Positions 1-8,647 of a stretch of 64,000 nucleotides of DNA are shown here, piece by piece. The stretch is taken from the NCBI GenBank assembly GCA_907163375.1, contig CAJQUW010001997.1, positions 1-64,000 of the forward strand. Direction: 5' to 3'. The position numbers and the translations under genes were made by a program. The stretch is from Prostheceraeus crozeri. Lineage: Eukaryota > Platyhelminthes > Polycladida > Euryleptidae. The notes beneath the pieces are model-generated. The model was not told the DNA's origin. It saw nothing but the letters and a program-made list of their open reading frames with translations, and made no database searches. The first letter of the stretch is position 1. Each line of letters opens with the position of its first letter.

Positions 1-747
1 AAATTGACCTCATCACCTCTTTTCATTGATAGAGACATCATCGATGAGGATCTTGTAGGTGTTAAAATGATTAAATCAGAAGTTGAGTTGTGCAAACCCA
101 TCTATATTGGGCAAGCCGTTTTAGATTATTCCAAGCTTGAAATGTATCAACTCTTCTACAAAATATTAAAACCATGCCCTCTCGTAAAAGAGGTTCGCTT
201 GCTGGGTGGTGATACAGATAGTTTCTTTTTAGGAATTACCACTCAAAAAGATTTAAATTTTAATGAAGTAGGCAAGTCATTAGAAAAATATTTCGACACA
301 TCTAACTACAATCCCACTGATCCACTCTATTCCATACAGAATAAAGCCAAACTTGGTTGTTTTAAGGGTGAAACAGCAGGAAAGGAAATAGATGAAATGA
401 TTCTCCTCCGTCCTAAAATGTATTCCATGAAATTAAAAGAATGTGCAAATAGTATTAAGCGTGCTAAAGGTATATCAAAATCCATTGTTCATAAAATGAA
501 ACATCTGTCCTATAAGAAGGCCTATAAAAATATAACTATAACGTTTGTCAATATGACAATCTTAAAATCTCAAGTTCATACTGTGAAAACGTACACGTTC
601 AAGAAACGAGCACTTTCAGCATGGGAGGATAAGAGGTGTTGGATAGGACATAACACATCTCTTCCACATGGACATCCTGACACAAACATACCTCCACCCA
701 AAAGAATAAAACTCACGCTACCACATTCAGGAGATGTATTGACATAA
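1..747 (+). CDS. polB: Polinton protein-primed DNA polymerase B, C-terminal part
   Basis: This is the palm and C-terminal part of a family-B DNA polymerase that would copy the element by protein priming. Visible motifs are GDTDSFF near residue 70 (polymerase motif C, with the two metal-binding aspartates), then KLGCFKGE, and RPKMYSMK followed by KRAKGISKS (the conserved KxY-type region). The frame continues to the left window edge, so the first methionine inside the window is not the true start. The protein ends at a stop at 745-747, and a polyadenylation signal follows at 906. It is the only long plus-strand gene at this end. The polymerase family is secure; the exact extent of the gene is not visible. 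Confidence 0.9.
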   Translation, partial: KLTSSPLFIDRDIIDEDLVGVKMIKSEVELCKPIYIGQAVLDYSKLEMYQLFYKILKPCPLVKEVRLLGGDTDSFFLGITTQKDLNFNEVGKSLEKYFDTSNYNPTDPLYSIQNKAKLGCFKGETAGKEIDEMILLRPKMYSMKLKECANSIKRAKGISKSIVHKMKHLSYKKAYKNITITFVNMTILKSQVHTVKTYTFKKRALSAWEDKRCWIGHNTSLPHGHPDTNIPPPKRIKLTLPHSGDVLT

Positions 748-905
748 TCAACTTTAACTCAGTATTTTGATGTTGCTTTTTGTAGACATACATGGTTGTT
801 TTATGTATCGCATGAGATCGTTTCTTCCTTGTGAATATATGCCTACAGTCAGCCCATTCCCCCTATATCTGTGAAAAGACTTTTTCATATACATATTTTT
901 ATTTC

Positions 906-911
906 AATAAA
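906..911 (+). terminator. AATAAA polyadenylation signal for the polymerase gene
   Basis: AATAAA lies about 160 bp after the polymerase stop codon and just before the convergent minus-strand gene that ends at 927. This is a normal placement for a eukaryotic poly(A) signal. Confidence 0.55.
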
Positions 912-926
912 CATATCACAATGACT

Positions 927-2072
927 TCACTTTGTTTTCCGAAACACTAAAGTTACGAGGGATTTAGTATCTTTCACATGGATGCACTCTTGTAAACCAT
1001 TGGTAATTTTGATAGTAATAGAGGGTATAGTTTGTTTGACGACGGGATGATAGAAAATAGATTCAAACATCTTCTCGACTATTCCATATGAAGCGTCTTT
1101 ATCATGAATGAAATCACGTAAAATGTATTCTTTTTTCTCACCAACAGAAATAGGTAAAATCAAATCACTTTGAATGTAAAGGTGCTGTTCATGTTTATCA
1201 AGTGTCATTGGTGTTTCTATACCAATCGTATGCGCAGCAGAAAACACAGTTTGTAACATTGAAAAACCAAAGAGTTTTTTCAAATTTTTACTCAATTGAC
1301 ATTGAATGTCATCGCCCAGTTTCAGAACAACGCGTTGATTTTCAATTGAAAACGAAATGTGGTGTGTCTTTACATCATATTTACTTTTCATCACATGTTT
1401 CAACTTCTGTTGTATATAAGGATTTACTACATGAATGAAGCTTTCAACTGTATGATATAGACGCGGCATTATATTGATAGCAACTTTAGATTCTTCATAA
1501 GACTGGTAAATTTTCTTGATGCGATCACCATAGATGTCCACCCACCATTCATTATTAACTGAATCAGCTTTAGTGTGATATTCATGAGAACCATACACCA
1601 GACCGCTTCCAATAATAGGGGTTGGATGTCTTACAAAATGACGCAAGGTTGGAGAGAAATAAACTGTAAGTTTGTCATTATATTTCTGAATAACCAACTT
1701 ATTTTTGTCCGCCATAATTTTCTCTCCATACTTCTTACCCACAGTCTCATTCCATCGTTTTACTAACTCAATAAGTGATAAAGGTTGAACACCACGCTTT
1801 TTCAAAATGATGCGTTCTTCGCATTCTACAACATCTTCATCAAATATTTTAAATCTATAATGAAATTTGTTGATTCGATTTGAATAAACTTTTTTAACAT
1901 TTGCAGTAGCAATTGACGTTAGATGTAGTCCATGACCAAAACCAAGATGTGGATAGAATTCATTATCCAACCTCAGCGTAAGACCTTTAGTAAAAGAATG
2001 AAAGCGGAGGAACTGTCTCCCACTCCAATGATAGATAGTAAACTCATAAGCTTTCTGATTTTTATTCTTCAT
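927..2072 (-). CDS. Polinton structural-type protein, function unknown (381 aa)
   Basis: The 381-residue open frame has no enzymatic motif that I can see. It is rich in beta-prone and aromatic segments (YEFTIYHW near the start, IKITNGLQ near the end). It is the last minus-strand gene of a block of large structural-looking proteins between the polymerase and the TBP/PC4 cassette. The position and size suit the minor capsid, penton or spike class of Polinton proteins. I assign this from context and general composition only. It ends 15 bp inside the convergent poly(A) region of the polymerase gene. Confidence 0.55.
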   Translation of the reverse strand: MKNKNQKAYEFTIYHWSGRQFLRFHSFTKGLTLRLDNEFYPHLGFGHGLHLTSIATANVKKVYSNRINKFHYRFKIFDEDVVECEERIILKKRGVQPLSLIELVKRWNETVGKKYGEKIMADKNKLVIQKYNDKLTVYFSPTLRHFVRHPTPIIGSGLVYGSHEYHTKADSVNNEWWVDIYGDRIKKIYQSYEESKVAINIMPRLYHTVESFIHVVNPYIQQKLKHVMKSKYDVKTHHISFSIENQRVVLKLGDDIQCQLSKNLKKLFGFSMLQTVFSAAHTIGIETPMTLDKHEQHLYIQSDLILPISVGEKKEYILRDFIHDKDASYGIVEKMFESIFYHPVVKQTIPSITIKITNGLQECIHVKDTKSLVTLVFRKTK

Positions 2073-2189
2073 GATGGAAGTATTACTAATGTTGAATGCC
2101 TTAATAATTTTCTCATTCCCAAATGGTTCATAAGAATCTGATTTTATCTGAATCCATTCATAGTTCCACTTTCCATCTGATGTTAAATT

Positions 2190-2477
2190 CTATGGGAACT
2201 GAAATGCATTATTCATCGTTATTCCATCATGGGTGCGAGGAGTCAATATCATTTCTTCCAAATCATTCACATTCTGAATATTGCTATCATAGCAAATACT
2301 AGAAACGCCAACCTCCCATTCACCTTCTAAATGCAGTGGGCGATTTAATTCTACTCGATAGTCTGATGGTTTATTTTTGGGAAATTTATTCATAGAAGCA
2401 TTACTGGGTAAGTAGATTAGAAACGAGTCCTTATTTTCACTTTCCATATTATTCACATTGGAAAAATATATTAGCAT
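2190..2477 (-). CDS. Polinton protein with LPSN...WEVG N-terminal domain (95 aa)
   Basis: The frame carries a recognisable Polinton N-terminal signature: LIYLPSNAS, then NKPSDYRVELNRPLHLEG and EWEVGVSSI. In this family the signature means a start of the form 'LPSN, small basic stretch, F/Y-x-V-x-L, pl-L-x-G-x-WEV'. The same pattern opens the 465-aa protein immediately upstream at 2,487-3,884, so the two belong to one structural family (virion surface or penton-like by context). The annotated methionine MESENKDS lies ten codons inside the frame and is a more likely start than the first methionine. The function is inferred from family only. Confidence 0.5.
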   Translation of the reverse strand: MLIYFSNVNNMESENKDSFLIYLPSNASMNKFPKNKPSDYRVELNRPLHLEGEWEVGVSSICYDSNIQNVNDLEEMILTPRTHDGITMNNAFQFP

Positions 2478-2486
2478 ACTTTTGCA

Positions 2487-3884
2487 TTAACTCTTCATTC
2501 GGAAATGGAGTGTGATACTTGTCACAGCATCTTTATGAAAAGGAATCAACGCACCAGCATCATCATAAATGGCAATATCAATTTGTGGGATGTAGTTTGA
2601 TTTCAGCTTTGTATAATGCACTTTCTTGAAAGTATGCTCAGATAAAATACTGCAGCTTTTTGGCTGGTATGGTATCATTGCTAGCAATGGAGCTTCAACA
2701 TCTCCCACACGTACATCTTCACCAATATTGGAATATATCTGAAAATAGTTAATACGACGTGATAGCGACATGTCTGCGCTAGCTTTGGTTACAGTACCAC
2801 TTTTAAAGATATTTTGATCAAAACCCGAAATGTCCATTAGAGTTTTATCCATAATTATTTCAATACCTTTTCCACTTATAGTGAGAGACAAAGTACCTTC
2901 TTTTTCAGAAAATGAAATATGTTGCTCATTAATCACTTCATTTAAATAATCTACAACCAATTTAACCGAAGTAATAATGCGAGGCATCAACACTCTTGTT
3001 TCATGTAAGATACCACCTAAAGGCTCTACACACTTTCTGTATAAAGATACGGTCCATTCTGTATCAAATTGATTTGACCTTTCACATGGTAAATGTTGCA
3101 TATCAGATTTTCCATGAACAGCTGCAGAACGATGTCGTAAGAACTGATGAAAATCTTTTGAACAAACTAATACTAGATCATCATCATTTAATTTGCTTAT
3201 TGCAATATGATTAGATGATTTAATATAAGTCAATGTTGCCACTTGTTTACCATCAACTCGAAGGAGATAATTAAATTTCTTCAATAATGTTTCAGGAGTC
3301 ATGTTTGTCTTTCTTGGCTTAATCACAATCTTCTTCACCAACGTCTTCTCATTTCTTGGAATAAGATCTACATAATAAGCTTCCTCTCGATATATTAACT
3401 GTTTATGACCACTTATGTGGTAATTAACGTTAAAATTATCATAGCTTGTTAAGGCGCTAGCGAGGTAACCTAAATCATTTCTTAAACTTGGACTTAAACC
3501 AACAATCCAATCTTTCTCAACTACATGATGTACATAATTATAATCATCATTGTGCGGAGTAAATTGGACAATATGTTTACTCGCTTTATTCAAGAAATCA
3601 TATATAAACTTTTTACATGATAAGAGATCTTTCTTTGGCCACTGTGGAATGTATACTCGGCACCCCTTTTCACATTGATAAGCAGCTGTACGTCTCATAT
3701 TAATAGTCATCACCTCATGATCAAAAGTATAGACACAGTTGCTATAAACAAGCTGAGTGACACCCACTTCCCAATTTCCATTTAGCTGTTGTGCATGATC
3801 AATGGGAGTAGAAAAGAGTGCGGCTCGATTACTAGCAAATCTCTTTGTAGCCGCATTGCTAAGCAAAATATGATAAAACGACAT
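2487..3884 (-). CDS. Polinton large structural-type protein (465 aa), penton/spike-like
   Basis: This is a complete 465-residue frame. The N-terminus has the Polinton signature HILLSNAATKRF, then NGNWEVGVTQLVY at about residues 34-47. The C-terminus has the pattern IPQIDIAIYDDAGALIPF ending in SITLHFRMKS, a pattern I associate with Polinton structural proteins (minor capsid or penton-like). The middle is beta-rich with no catalytic motif. Its start is 36 bp from the divergent plus-strand gene at 3,920, so the two genes must share a very short bidirectional promoter. The assignment as a virion surface protein is inference from family and position; the open frame itself is certain. Confidence 0.65.
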   Translation of the reverse strand: MSFYHILLSNAATKRFASNRAALFSTPIDHAQQLNGNWEVGVTQLVYSNCVYTFDHEVMTINMRRTAAYQCEKGCRVYIPQWPKKDLLSCKKFIYDFLNKASKHIVQFTPHNDDYNYVHHVVEKDWIVGLSPSLRNDLGYLASALTSYDNFNVNYHISGHKQLIYREEAYYVDLIPRNEKTLVKKIVIKPRKTNMTPETLLKKFNYLLRVDGKQVATLTYIKSSNHIAISKLNDDDLVLVCSKDFHQFLRHRSAAVHGKSDMQHLPCERSNQFDTEWTVSLYRKCVEPLGGILHETRVLMPRIITSVKLVVDYLNEVINEQHISFSEKEGTLSLTISGKGIEIIMDKTLMDISGFDQNIFKSGTVTKASADMSLSRRINYFQIYSNIGEDVRVGDVEAPLLAMIPYQPKSCSILSEHTFKKVHYTKLKSNYIPQIDIAIYDDAGALIPFHKDAVTSITLHFRMKS

Positions 3885-3919
3885 TTTTATATTGCTGATC
3901 TGCGGCTTTGCATAACATC

Positions 3920-4276
3920 ATGAAGACTTGGATTTTGGACTCTCTACAATATATCAGAGTTGATCGTGATGGAAACGTACATTTCAAAAATTCTCATGGT
4001 CATACATCAAGAGGTATTACATTAACATGGCGACAATTTGTCAACCTCAATGATATCATGAGGGATTTGGAATATTTTGAAACATTGAGATTCATCTCCT
4101 TGGGTGATCAAGTTTGGCTTCAACATTACAGAAATGAAATTCAAATCTGCCATTCTCATTCCGCAAACTGTTTCTCATTTCGCAAATACAATTGGGAGAA
4201 GTATATAAGATACATACATCGCTCCATCATGACATTTATTCGTCGTGAGTTCATCGCCCTACTATGCAAATCTTAA
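3920..4276 (+). CDS. PC4-like protein, copy 1 (118 aa), Polinton-encoded
   Basis: The core reads LDSLQYIRVDRDGNVHFKN, then HGHTSRGITLTWRQFVNL and IMRDLEYF. This matches the layout of the PC4/Sub1 single-strand DNA-binding coactivator: a K-x-R-x-V-x-V strand, a short x-G-x-V-x-I/F strand, a K/R-GIsL-t-x-x-q-w turn, then an amphipathic helix. A close relative follows directly at 4,299. I chose ATG 3,920 because the upstream TTG at 3,908 is not a likely start and because this ATG shares the context ATCATGA with the next two genes. PC4 homology is a by-eye call; a small viral protein of another fold is possible. Confidence 0.5.
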   Translation: MKTWILDSLQYIRVDRDGNVHFKNSHGHTSRGITLTWRQFVNLNDIMRDLEYFETLRFISLGDQVWLQHYRNEIQICHSHSANCFSFRKYNWEKYIRYIHRSIMTFIRREFIALLCKS

Positions 4277-4298
4277 TCAGACATGACTACCACACATC

Positions 4299-4571
4299 AT
4301 GAGTTGGAAATTAGATTCCCTACAACGTATTGAAACGGATCATGATCGAAACGTCTATTTCAAAGATTCAACTGGAAATGTGAGAAGAGAGTTTGCTTTA
4401 TCTTATCGTCATTTTCAATCTCTACATCATATCATGAAGGACTTGAAATACTTCTATATGAAAAGACATTCACGTATTGGAAATCGCATCTGGCTGCGCG
4501 TCAACAATCGGCGAATTCAACTCTATAATTCCCAACTTCATACTAACTTCACATTTCATCAAGGTAGTTGA
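4299..4571 (+). CDS. PC4-like protein, copy 2 (90 aa), Polinton-encoded
   Basis: This is a tandem paralogue of the preceding gene. The two share LDSLQ at the same place, then D-x-D-x-NV-x-FK-x-S-x-G, R-x-F/I-x-L-x-x-R, the helix x-IM-x-DL-x-YF and a following G-x-x-x-WL strand. It starts 22 bp after copy 1 ends, and its ATG is in the same ATCATGA context. It is followed at once by the TBP-like gene. If the PC4 reading is right, it would bind melted promoter or replication DNA. The duplication is directly visible; the function is inference. Confidence 0.5.
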   Translation: MSWKLDSLQRIETDHDRNVYFKDSTGNVRREFALSYRHFQSLHHIMKDLKYFYMKRHSRIGNRIWLRVNNRRIQLYNSQLHTNFTFHQGS

Positions 4572-4577
4572 GAAAAG

Positions 4578-4585
4578 TATAAAAG
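4578..4585 (+). promoter_or_regulatory. TATA box before the TBP-like gene
   Basis: TATAAAAG lies 36 bp upstream of the ATG at 4,621, which would place transcription start around 4,608. A related TATATAAG is at 4,202-4,209, inside the end of PC4-like copy 1. Because the stretch around both boxes is shared by the gene duplication, part of the match may be inherited coding sequence rather than promoter. Confidence 0.4.
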
Positions 4586-4620
4586 GAAGGTGCATCGCTC
4601 AATTTACTCATTCTTTCATC

Positions 4621-5166
4621 ATGAAGCGCCATCGCTACACCATCGTCAACATTCTCCGTCGCTTCAGACTCTACACCAAAATCGATCTCACAACATTACA
4701 CCAATACCTTCCAAACAGCAAGTATTACCCGGGCCGTCCTCAAATGTTAGTGGTGAAGATGAACAATTCACGGAATCTTCAACTCTTCCCAAATGGGACT
4801 GTACAGATTCTCGGCGCCCTTTCTCATTCATCGGCGCAGTCAATGCGCTTAGAGCTACAGAGACTACTACGTCGGATATGGAAGAGGGAGAGGTGTGTGA
4901 TGTCGAATCTGACTGTGGACAATATGGTGATCTCTACTCAATTGAGTGAAAGTGTATCATTTTTGAAGATTCGTACCAGCAGTTACAATTTGTGTTATGA
5001 AACCGAACTTTTTCCTGCAGCTCTCATTAGTTGTTGGTTACCTGTGCATGTGGCAATCTTTCATAATAGTAAAGTGATCATTACTGGACTAAAATCTCAT
5101 GTACGAGCAAATGTGATCCTAGACTATCTCATTGAGTATGTACGTACCCAGCGGATTGTAAAATAA
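4621..5166 (+). CDS. TBP-like (TATA-binding-protein fold) protein, Polinton-encoded
   Basis: The 181-residue product aligns by eye over its whole length with the TBP core, including both halves of the saddle. Repeat 1 (about 6-88): IVNILRRFRLYTKIDLTTL, YYPGRP, VVKM, LQLFPNGTVQILGA, then a helix of repeat-1 type. Repeat 2 (about 94-174): SNLTVDNMVIST, YETELFPAALI, VAIFHNSKVIITGLKSH, then the closing helix. TBP has IVSTVNL, YNPKRF, IFSSGKMVCTGAKS, QNMVGS, YEPELFPGLIY and IFVSGKVVLTGAK at matching places. Phenylalanines at about 56, 131 and 147 sit where TBP uses phenylalanines to kink DNA. I chose ATG 4,621 over the longer upstream frame because homology begins there and the ATCATGA context repeats. 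It would recruit host RNA polymerase II to element promoters; that role is inference. Confidence 0.85.
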   Translation: MKRHRYTIVNILRRFRLYTKIDLTTLHQYLPNSKYYPGRPQMLVVKMNNSRNLQLFPNGTVQILGALSHSSAQSMRLELQRLLRRIWKRERCVMSNLTVDNMVISTQLSESVSFLKIRTSSYNLCYETELFPAALISCWLPVHVAIFHNSKVIITGLKSHVRANVILDYLIEYVRTQRIVK

Positions 5167-5197
5167 AAAAAAAATTTTCCAACATGATGTTTTTATT
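5162..5197. terminator. Back-to-back poly(A) signals between TBP-like and protease genes
   Basis: AATAAA at 5,162-5,167 overlaps the stop codon of the plus-strand TBP-like gene. TTTATT at 5,192-5,197 is the same signal for the minus-strand protease side and overlaps the end of that gene. The two convergent units therefore end within about 36 bp, a compact virus-like layout. Confidence 0.5.
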
Positions 5198-5654
5198 GCA
5201 AATCATGATAGAACTTACAAATCATTTTTTCATTTGAGGATGGATTACATGAAAAGTTTTGAATAATAGATACAAATCGAGATACATGTAAACGTTTTAA
5301 GATGAAGTACAGTACAAAAGCACCACACGTTGATGAAAGTGGATGTTGTAGTATGCGTTCATTTCGCTGATATTGACGCGTATGTTTTCTCAACCACTGC
5401 TGTGTTGGTATATTTGGAGGTTGAGCAAGAGAGTCAAATAGTTCACCACGTCGGTCTTCTCCAATAAAGATCGCTTTCCAATGCTCACCGCCTAAATTCT
5501 GCGAATGAGTGTTTAGCACAATAAAGATGGGATAGTGATTTACTGCAGGTGGTAAGGTATCGAGTGAATAGACATTATCGAAAGCTTTCAACGTCGCTTC
5601 GTCTGCATTACGCTGCACTTTAGTCTTAATATCGTCAGCAGTCAACCAACTCAT
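5193..5654 (-). CDS. PRO: Adenain-type cysteine protease (153 aa)
   Basis: This is a C5-family (adenain) protease that would mature capsid and core precursors. Visible catalytic elements in order: NLGGEHWKAIF with the histidine near residue 57, GELFDSLAQ with the acidic partner, and SSTCGAFVLYFIL with the cysteine near residue 110. The spacing and length are those of the family. The small basic proteins encoded nearby have GG sites of the kind adenain enzymes cut (6,927-7,382 and 10,033-10,419). It sits 70 bp from the capsid-type gene on the same strand. Confidence 0.85.
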   Translation of the reverse strand: MSWLTADDIKTKVQRNADEATLKAFDNVYSLDTLPPAVNHYPIFIVLNTHSQNLGGEHWKAIFIGEDRRGELFDSLAQPPNIPTQQWLRKHTRQYQRNERILQHPLSSTCGAFVLYFILKRLHVSRFVSIIQNFSCNPSSNEKMICKFYHDLQ

Positions 5655-5724
5655 TAACGATTATACTGAAGAATCACGTCACGATACTTTGTAATTTCAA
5701 TATTTTAATCGAAGACTGCATAAA

Positions 5725-6924
5725 TTAATACATTGATCGTCTCAGGTAGTGTTCTTTTAAATCCAAACGAATATTATGAGGCACGTTCGCTTGACGATAG
5801 GGGGCACTAATATCGCTGTCAGCAGTCAAATCAAATGCATAAATAGTATATCCACTCTTAAACTCTTTCATAGTCAGTCCGTTGGTGTCATCCGTATTGT
5901 AAAAGCCAAAAACATCCATAAAATCAACATAACTGCGCATAAATTGATCCGCAGCAAAATCTGGTTTGTAGGGTGGACCAGGATGACTCACACCATTTAC
6001 ACGTAAAGCAATTTCACTTAACTGATTATGTTTAAAATTGAAAGGATTCTTCTTTATATTACCATTAAATGCATCATTTTCAACCATTGCCACCATGAGG
6101 AGCTTCGGTGCTTCCGATGGAAAGAGGCCATCTTTCATGAAACTCTTTTGATCTTTCGGAATTGTAAAGGTGAGAAGCTTTGTATGCTGAATGGGGTAAA
6201 TGGCATTTTGGCGGTTAAGACCTTCAGCATGTCCTCTAATGACACTTGGATTCGGTACTACTCGACGAATGTAAAGTGCAATATCTTCCACATGAATTCT
6301 AAAATTGTCAACTTTAGCAAATGCATTCAGCGCAAATTCAGGCTTATTCAATGTCAGCTTGAGTCGCATGCTGGTATTACAGAGTAAAAATTTTGACTGT
6401 CTAAAGAAGTCTAAATTCAGCGGACCATATAGCTGACATACTTTACTATCTTTAATCATAGCAGATCGCTTTACAAAGCCACTGTTTGTTTCAACATCAA
6501 ATTTTCCTGCTTCATCTCTGTACCATCCCATGGCTTCCATATGACTTTTTTGTGCTGCTGGATGAAACTGTGATACATGATTGAAATATGATTTATAGGG
6601 ATAATCGCTTTGACCACCTTCCACCTGCTGCTCTCCAATCGTTAGAGAAACATCGCGAAGTAATGTAGTCAATGGTAAATTGCTTAGCCCAACTTTATGT
6701 GTATCGTCAATAGCAGTTCCATCTGCTTGCTGAATTCTCAACCTCAAATCAACCATCGCATAACTCAAATCTATGTATTCATCACTACCACCAGGAATAA
6801 CAAATTCAATGGGGCCAGCATTCTCAGCTGTTCGAGGATGATAATCTACAATACTTGAACTAAGAATATCTATCTGTATGGCTTGTTGATCAAACAAACA
6901 AAAACCGGAAGTTTTACACTCCAT
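5725..6924 (-). CDS. MCP: Double-jelly-roll major capsid-type protein (399 aa)
   Basis: The N-terminal half shows the Polinton capsid pattern: PIEFVIPGGSDEYIDLSYAM, then LRLRIQQADG, LPLTTLLRDVSLTIGEQQVE and the YPYKSYFNHV motif. These are followed by YGPLNLDFFRQSKFLL and the strand MRLKLTLNKPEF. This is the layout of the double-jelly-roll major capsid protein of Polintons and adintoviruses, which would form pseudo-hexameric capsomers. It lies two bases from the start side of the basic core protein and just ahead of the protease. I recognise it by motif order only; no structure or search was run. Confidence 0.8.
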   Translation of the reverse strand: MECKTSGFCLFDQQAIQIDILSSSIVDYHPRTAENAGPIEFVIPGGSDEYIDLSYAMVDLRLRIQQADGTAIDDTHKVGLSNLPLTTLLRDVSLTIGEQQVEGGQSDYPYKSYFNHVSQFHPAAQKSHMEAMGWYRDEAGKFDVETNSGFVKRSAMIKDSKVCQLYGPLNLDFFRQSKFLLCNTSMRLKLTLNKPEFALNAFAKVDNFRIHVEDIALYIRRVVPNPSVIRGHAEGLNRQNAIYPIQHTKLLTFTIPKDQKSFMKDGLFPSEAPKLLMVAMVENDAFNGNIKKNPFNFKHNQLSEIALRVNGVSHPGPPYKPDFAADQFMRSYVDFMDVFGFYNTDDTNGLTMKEFKSGYTIYAFDLTADSDISAPYRQANVPHNIRLDLKEHYLRRSMY

Positions 6925-6926
6925 GA

Positions 6927-7382
6927 TTAGAAGTTATAGCAGCGTCGTCGTTTAGCGCCTGATGAATGATTAGAGCCTCTGCGACGTTTGCGTGAATGCC
7001 TTTTGACTGAAGATCGCACCTTACCAGCTCCGTGATGTTTCCTCCTTCCTTTATTCATTCGTTTAGGTGATTTCTTTCCTTGAGTAACACCAGCAAAGGT
7101 CTGCTTCAATGTTTTTAAACCGCGTTCCTTCCCATGATTCAACAAACTGCTCTTAAAACTTCTACCTCTGGAAAGATCACTAGCAACATCACCAGCAAAG
7201 CCAACGGCATTACTTAAAACATTTCGTTTTAAAGATCTACCGACATTGGATATGAGAGGTGCTACAACAGATTTCAGTGCACCAAGTATTCTACCTCCAC
7301 GTTGGCGGCGAGCGCCGATGTAAATTTGTCCTCCACCACTTACATAGGAGGGTCGTGAATAAAATGAGGCAGTTGGATTCAT
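6927..7382 (-). CDS. Small basic core-type protein with GG cleavage sites (151 aa)
   Basis: This is a very basic protein. The N-terminal third has SGGGQIYIGARRQRGGR, which contains double-glycine sites of the type cut by adenain. A hydrophobic GALKSVVAPLISNVG stretch follows, and then an Arg/Lys tail (KRHSRKRRRG, KRRRCYNF) suited to condensing DNA. It resembles the adenovirus pX/pVII class of core precursors in composition and organisation. It lies immediately upstream of the capsid-type gene on the same strand. Confidence 0.6.
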   Translation of the reverse strand: MNPTASFYSRPSYVSGGGQIYIGARRQRGGRILGALKSVVAPLISNVGRSLKRNVLSNAVGFAGDVASDLSRGRSFKSSLLNHGKERGLKTLKQTFAGVTQGKKSPKRMNKGRRKHHGAGKVRSSVKRHSRKRRRGSNHSSGAKRRRCYNF

Positions 7383-7423
7383 AGCTCAAACCCTAAACAC
7401 TGTTAGTTACAACTTTGCATGAA

Positions 7424-8647
7424 TCACTGTCGATCACTTGGATGAAAGATGTCGGCACGACGCATCCAAGAGTTCATACTTGAAGGATAACCAGTCCATT
7501 TAACAAGACACCATTCTTCACCTTGCCGTTTTTTACATCGAATGATTTTCTCTACCAAATATGTTTCACTTTCAGTGACTACCTCAATCTCATCGCGGTA
7601 AAAGCTACCCTCAATTTCTTCATTATCGTAATCTTTCAACTTGTAGGTGGTCGGAGAGTCTTTTTGATTAATCCCTGATACTGTAAATACCTCCTCTGTC
7701 CAATTCGGGAGGTACCCTTTAGCAAAAACACTTTTCACTTTTGAGATACGAACTTTATCACCAATTTTCACATCACTTTTCACATGAGTGCGTTTACGTT
7801 GGAATGATTCGCGCACTTTATCTACATTGTCAGCATTTACATCTACTGGTCTGAGTCCAATAGAACGATGGATAGAGTGATTCTAGGCATGGAGTGTATC
7901 TTGTAGAACCTTTGTCCAATTTTGTGTCAAGTTGGCAGTAAAATGTCGCCACAAGCGATTTTTTAATGTGCGATTAAAACGTTCAACGAGTGCAGCTTTA
8001 TAAGCACTCTTTACACTAAACAAGTCAATGTCATGCCTCTCAAATAATCTTCTCACATGCTGATTTTCAAACTCTTTTCCTTGATCACTCTGAATTCTTT
8101 TTGGAATCCGACCTTCTCGAAAAATTGTTTGGAATGCTTTTGCTACTCCTTTCCCTTCTTTAGTTTTTAAAGGTTGAGCCCACGCATAACGCGAGAAAAT
8201 ATCAATGACGGTTAAAATAAAATTATTGCCCGAGTTATGTTTTGAAATGGAGGCAACATCACACAAATCTGCTTGCCACTGTTCATCGATGTCATGAACA
8301 ATATAATGGCGGGTGCGGTACTTCTTTTTCGCTTGTTTGTGGAGTGTATAGGTAGCCTGACCCTTTAACCATCGTTTCACTTGTGATTGTGGAAGACCAC
8401 TCGCTTTTGATAATTTCTTGATAGATGCAAATCCTGCCGGATGTTTTACATCATAATAGATTGACTTCAAACGTTCAGTCGATGACGACTGACTCTTTTT
8501 TTTCCTCCTTCTCATCTTTTTGTTTTCTTGCCTTTCTACATTTACAACAACTGCAGCATTTAGCTTTAGCGGTTTTGCGATCGTGTTCACATTGCTTAGG
8601 GGTTTCATTATGAGAGCTGGCGCAGCAAGTGCAAGTGACAACGACAT
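7424..8647 (-). CDS. INT: Polinton integrase region: rve core followed by chromodomain
   Basis: This is the retroviral-type integrase of the element. In gene order it shows an N-terminal helix-turn region (KLSKASGLPQSQVKRWL), the DDE catalytic core with DEQWQADLCDVAS, then PKRIQSDQGKEF and ALVERFNRTLKNRLW, and, further downstream, an SH3-like strand region (KIGDKVRISK). It closes with a chromodomain reading YLVEKIIRCKKRQGEEWCLV followed by KWTGYPSSMNSWM. The chromodomain is typical of Polinton integrases and probably guides insertion to modified histones. Both domains are easily recognised. The region is part of the Polinton fossil. Confidence 0.85.

Noticed and set aside
1202-2141. Three plus-strand frames
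   Set aside because: They are antisense shadows of the 381-aa minus gene.
4590-4949. 119-aa plus-strand frame
   Set aside because: It is out of frame with the TBP-like gene, which has clear homology over the same bases.
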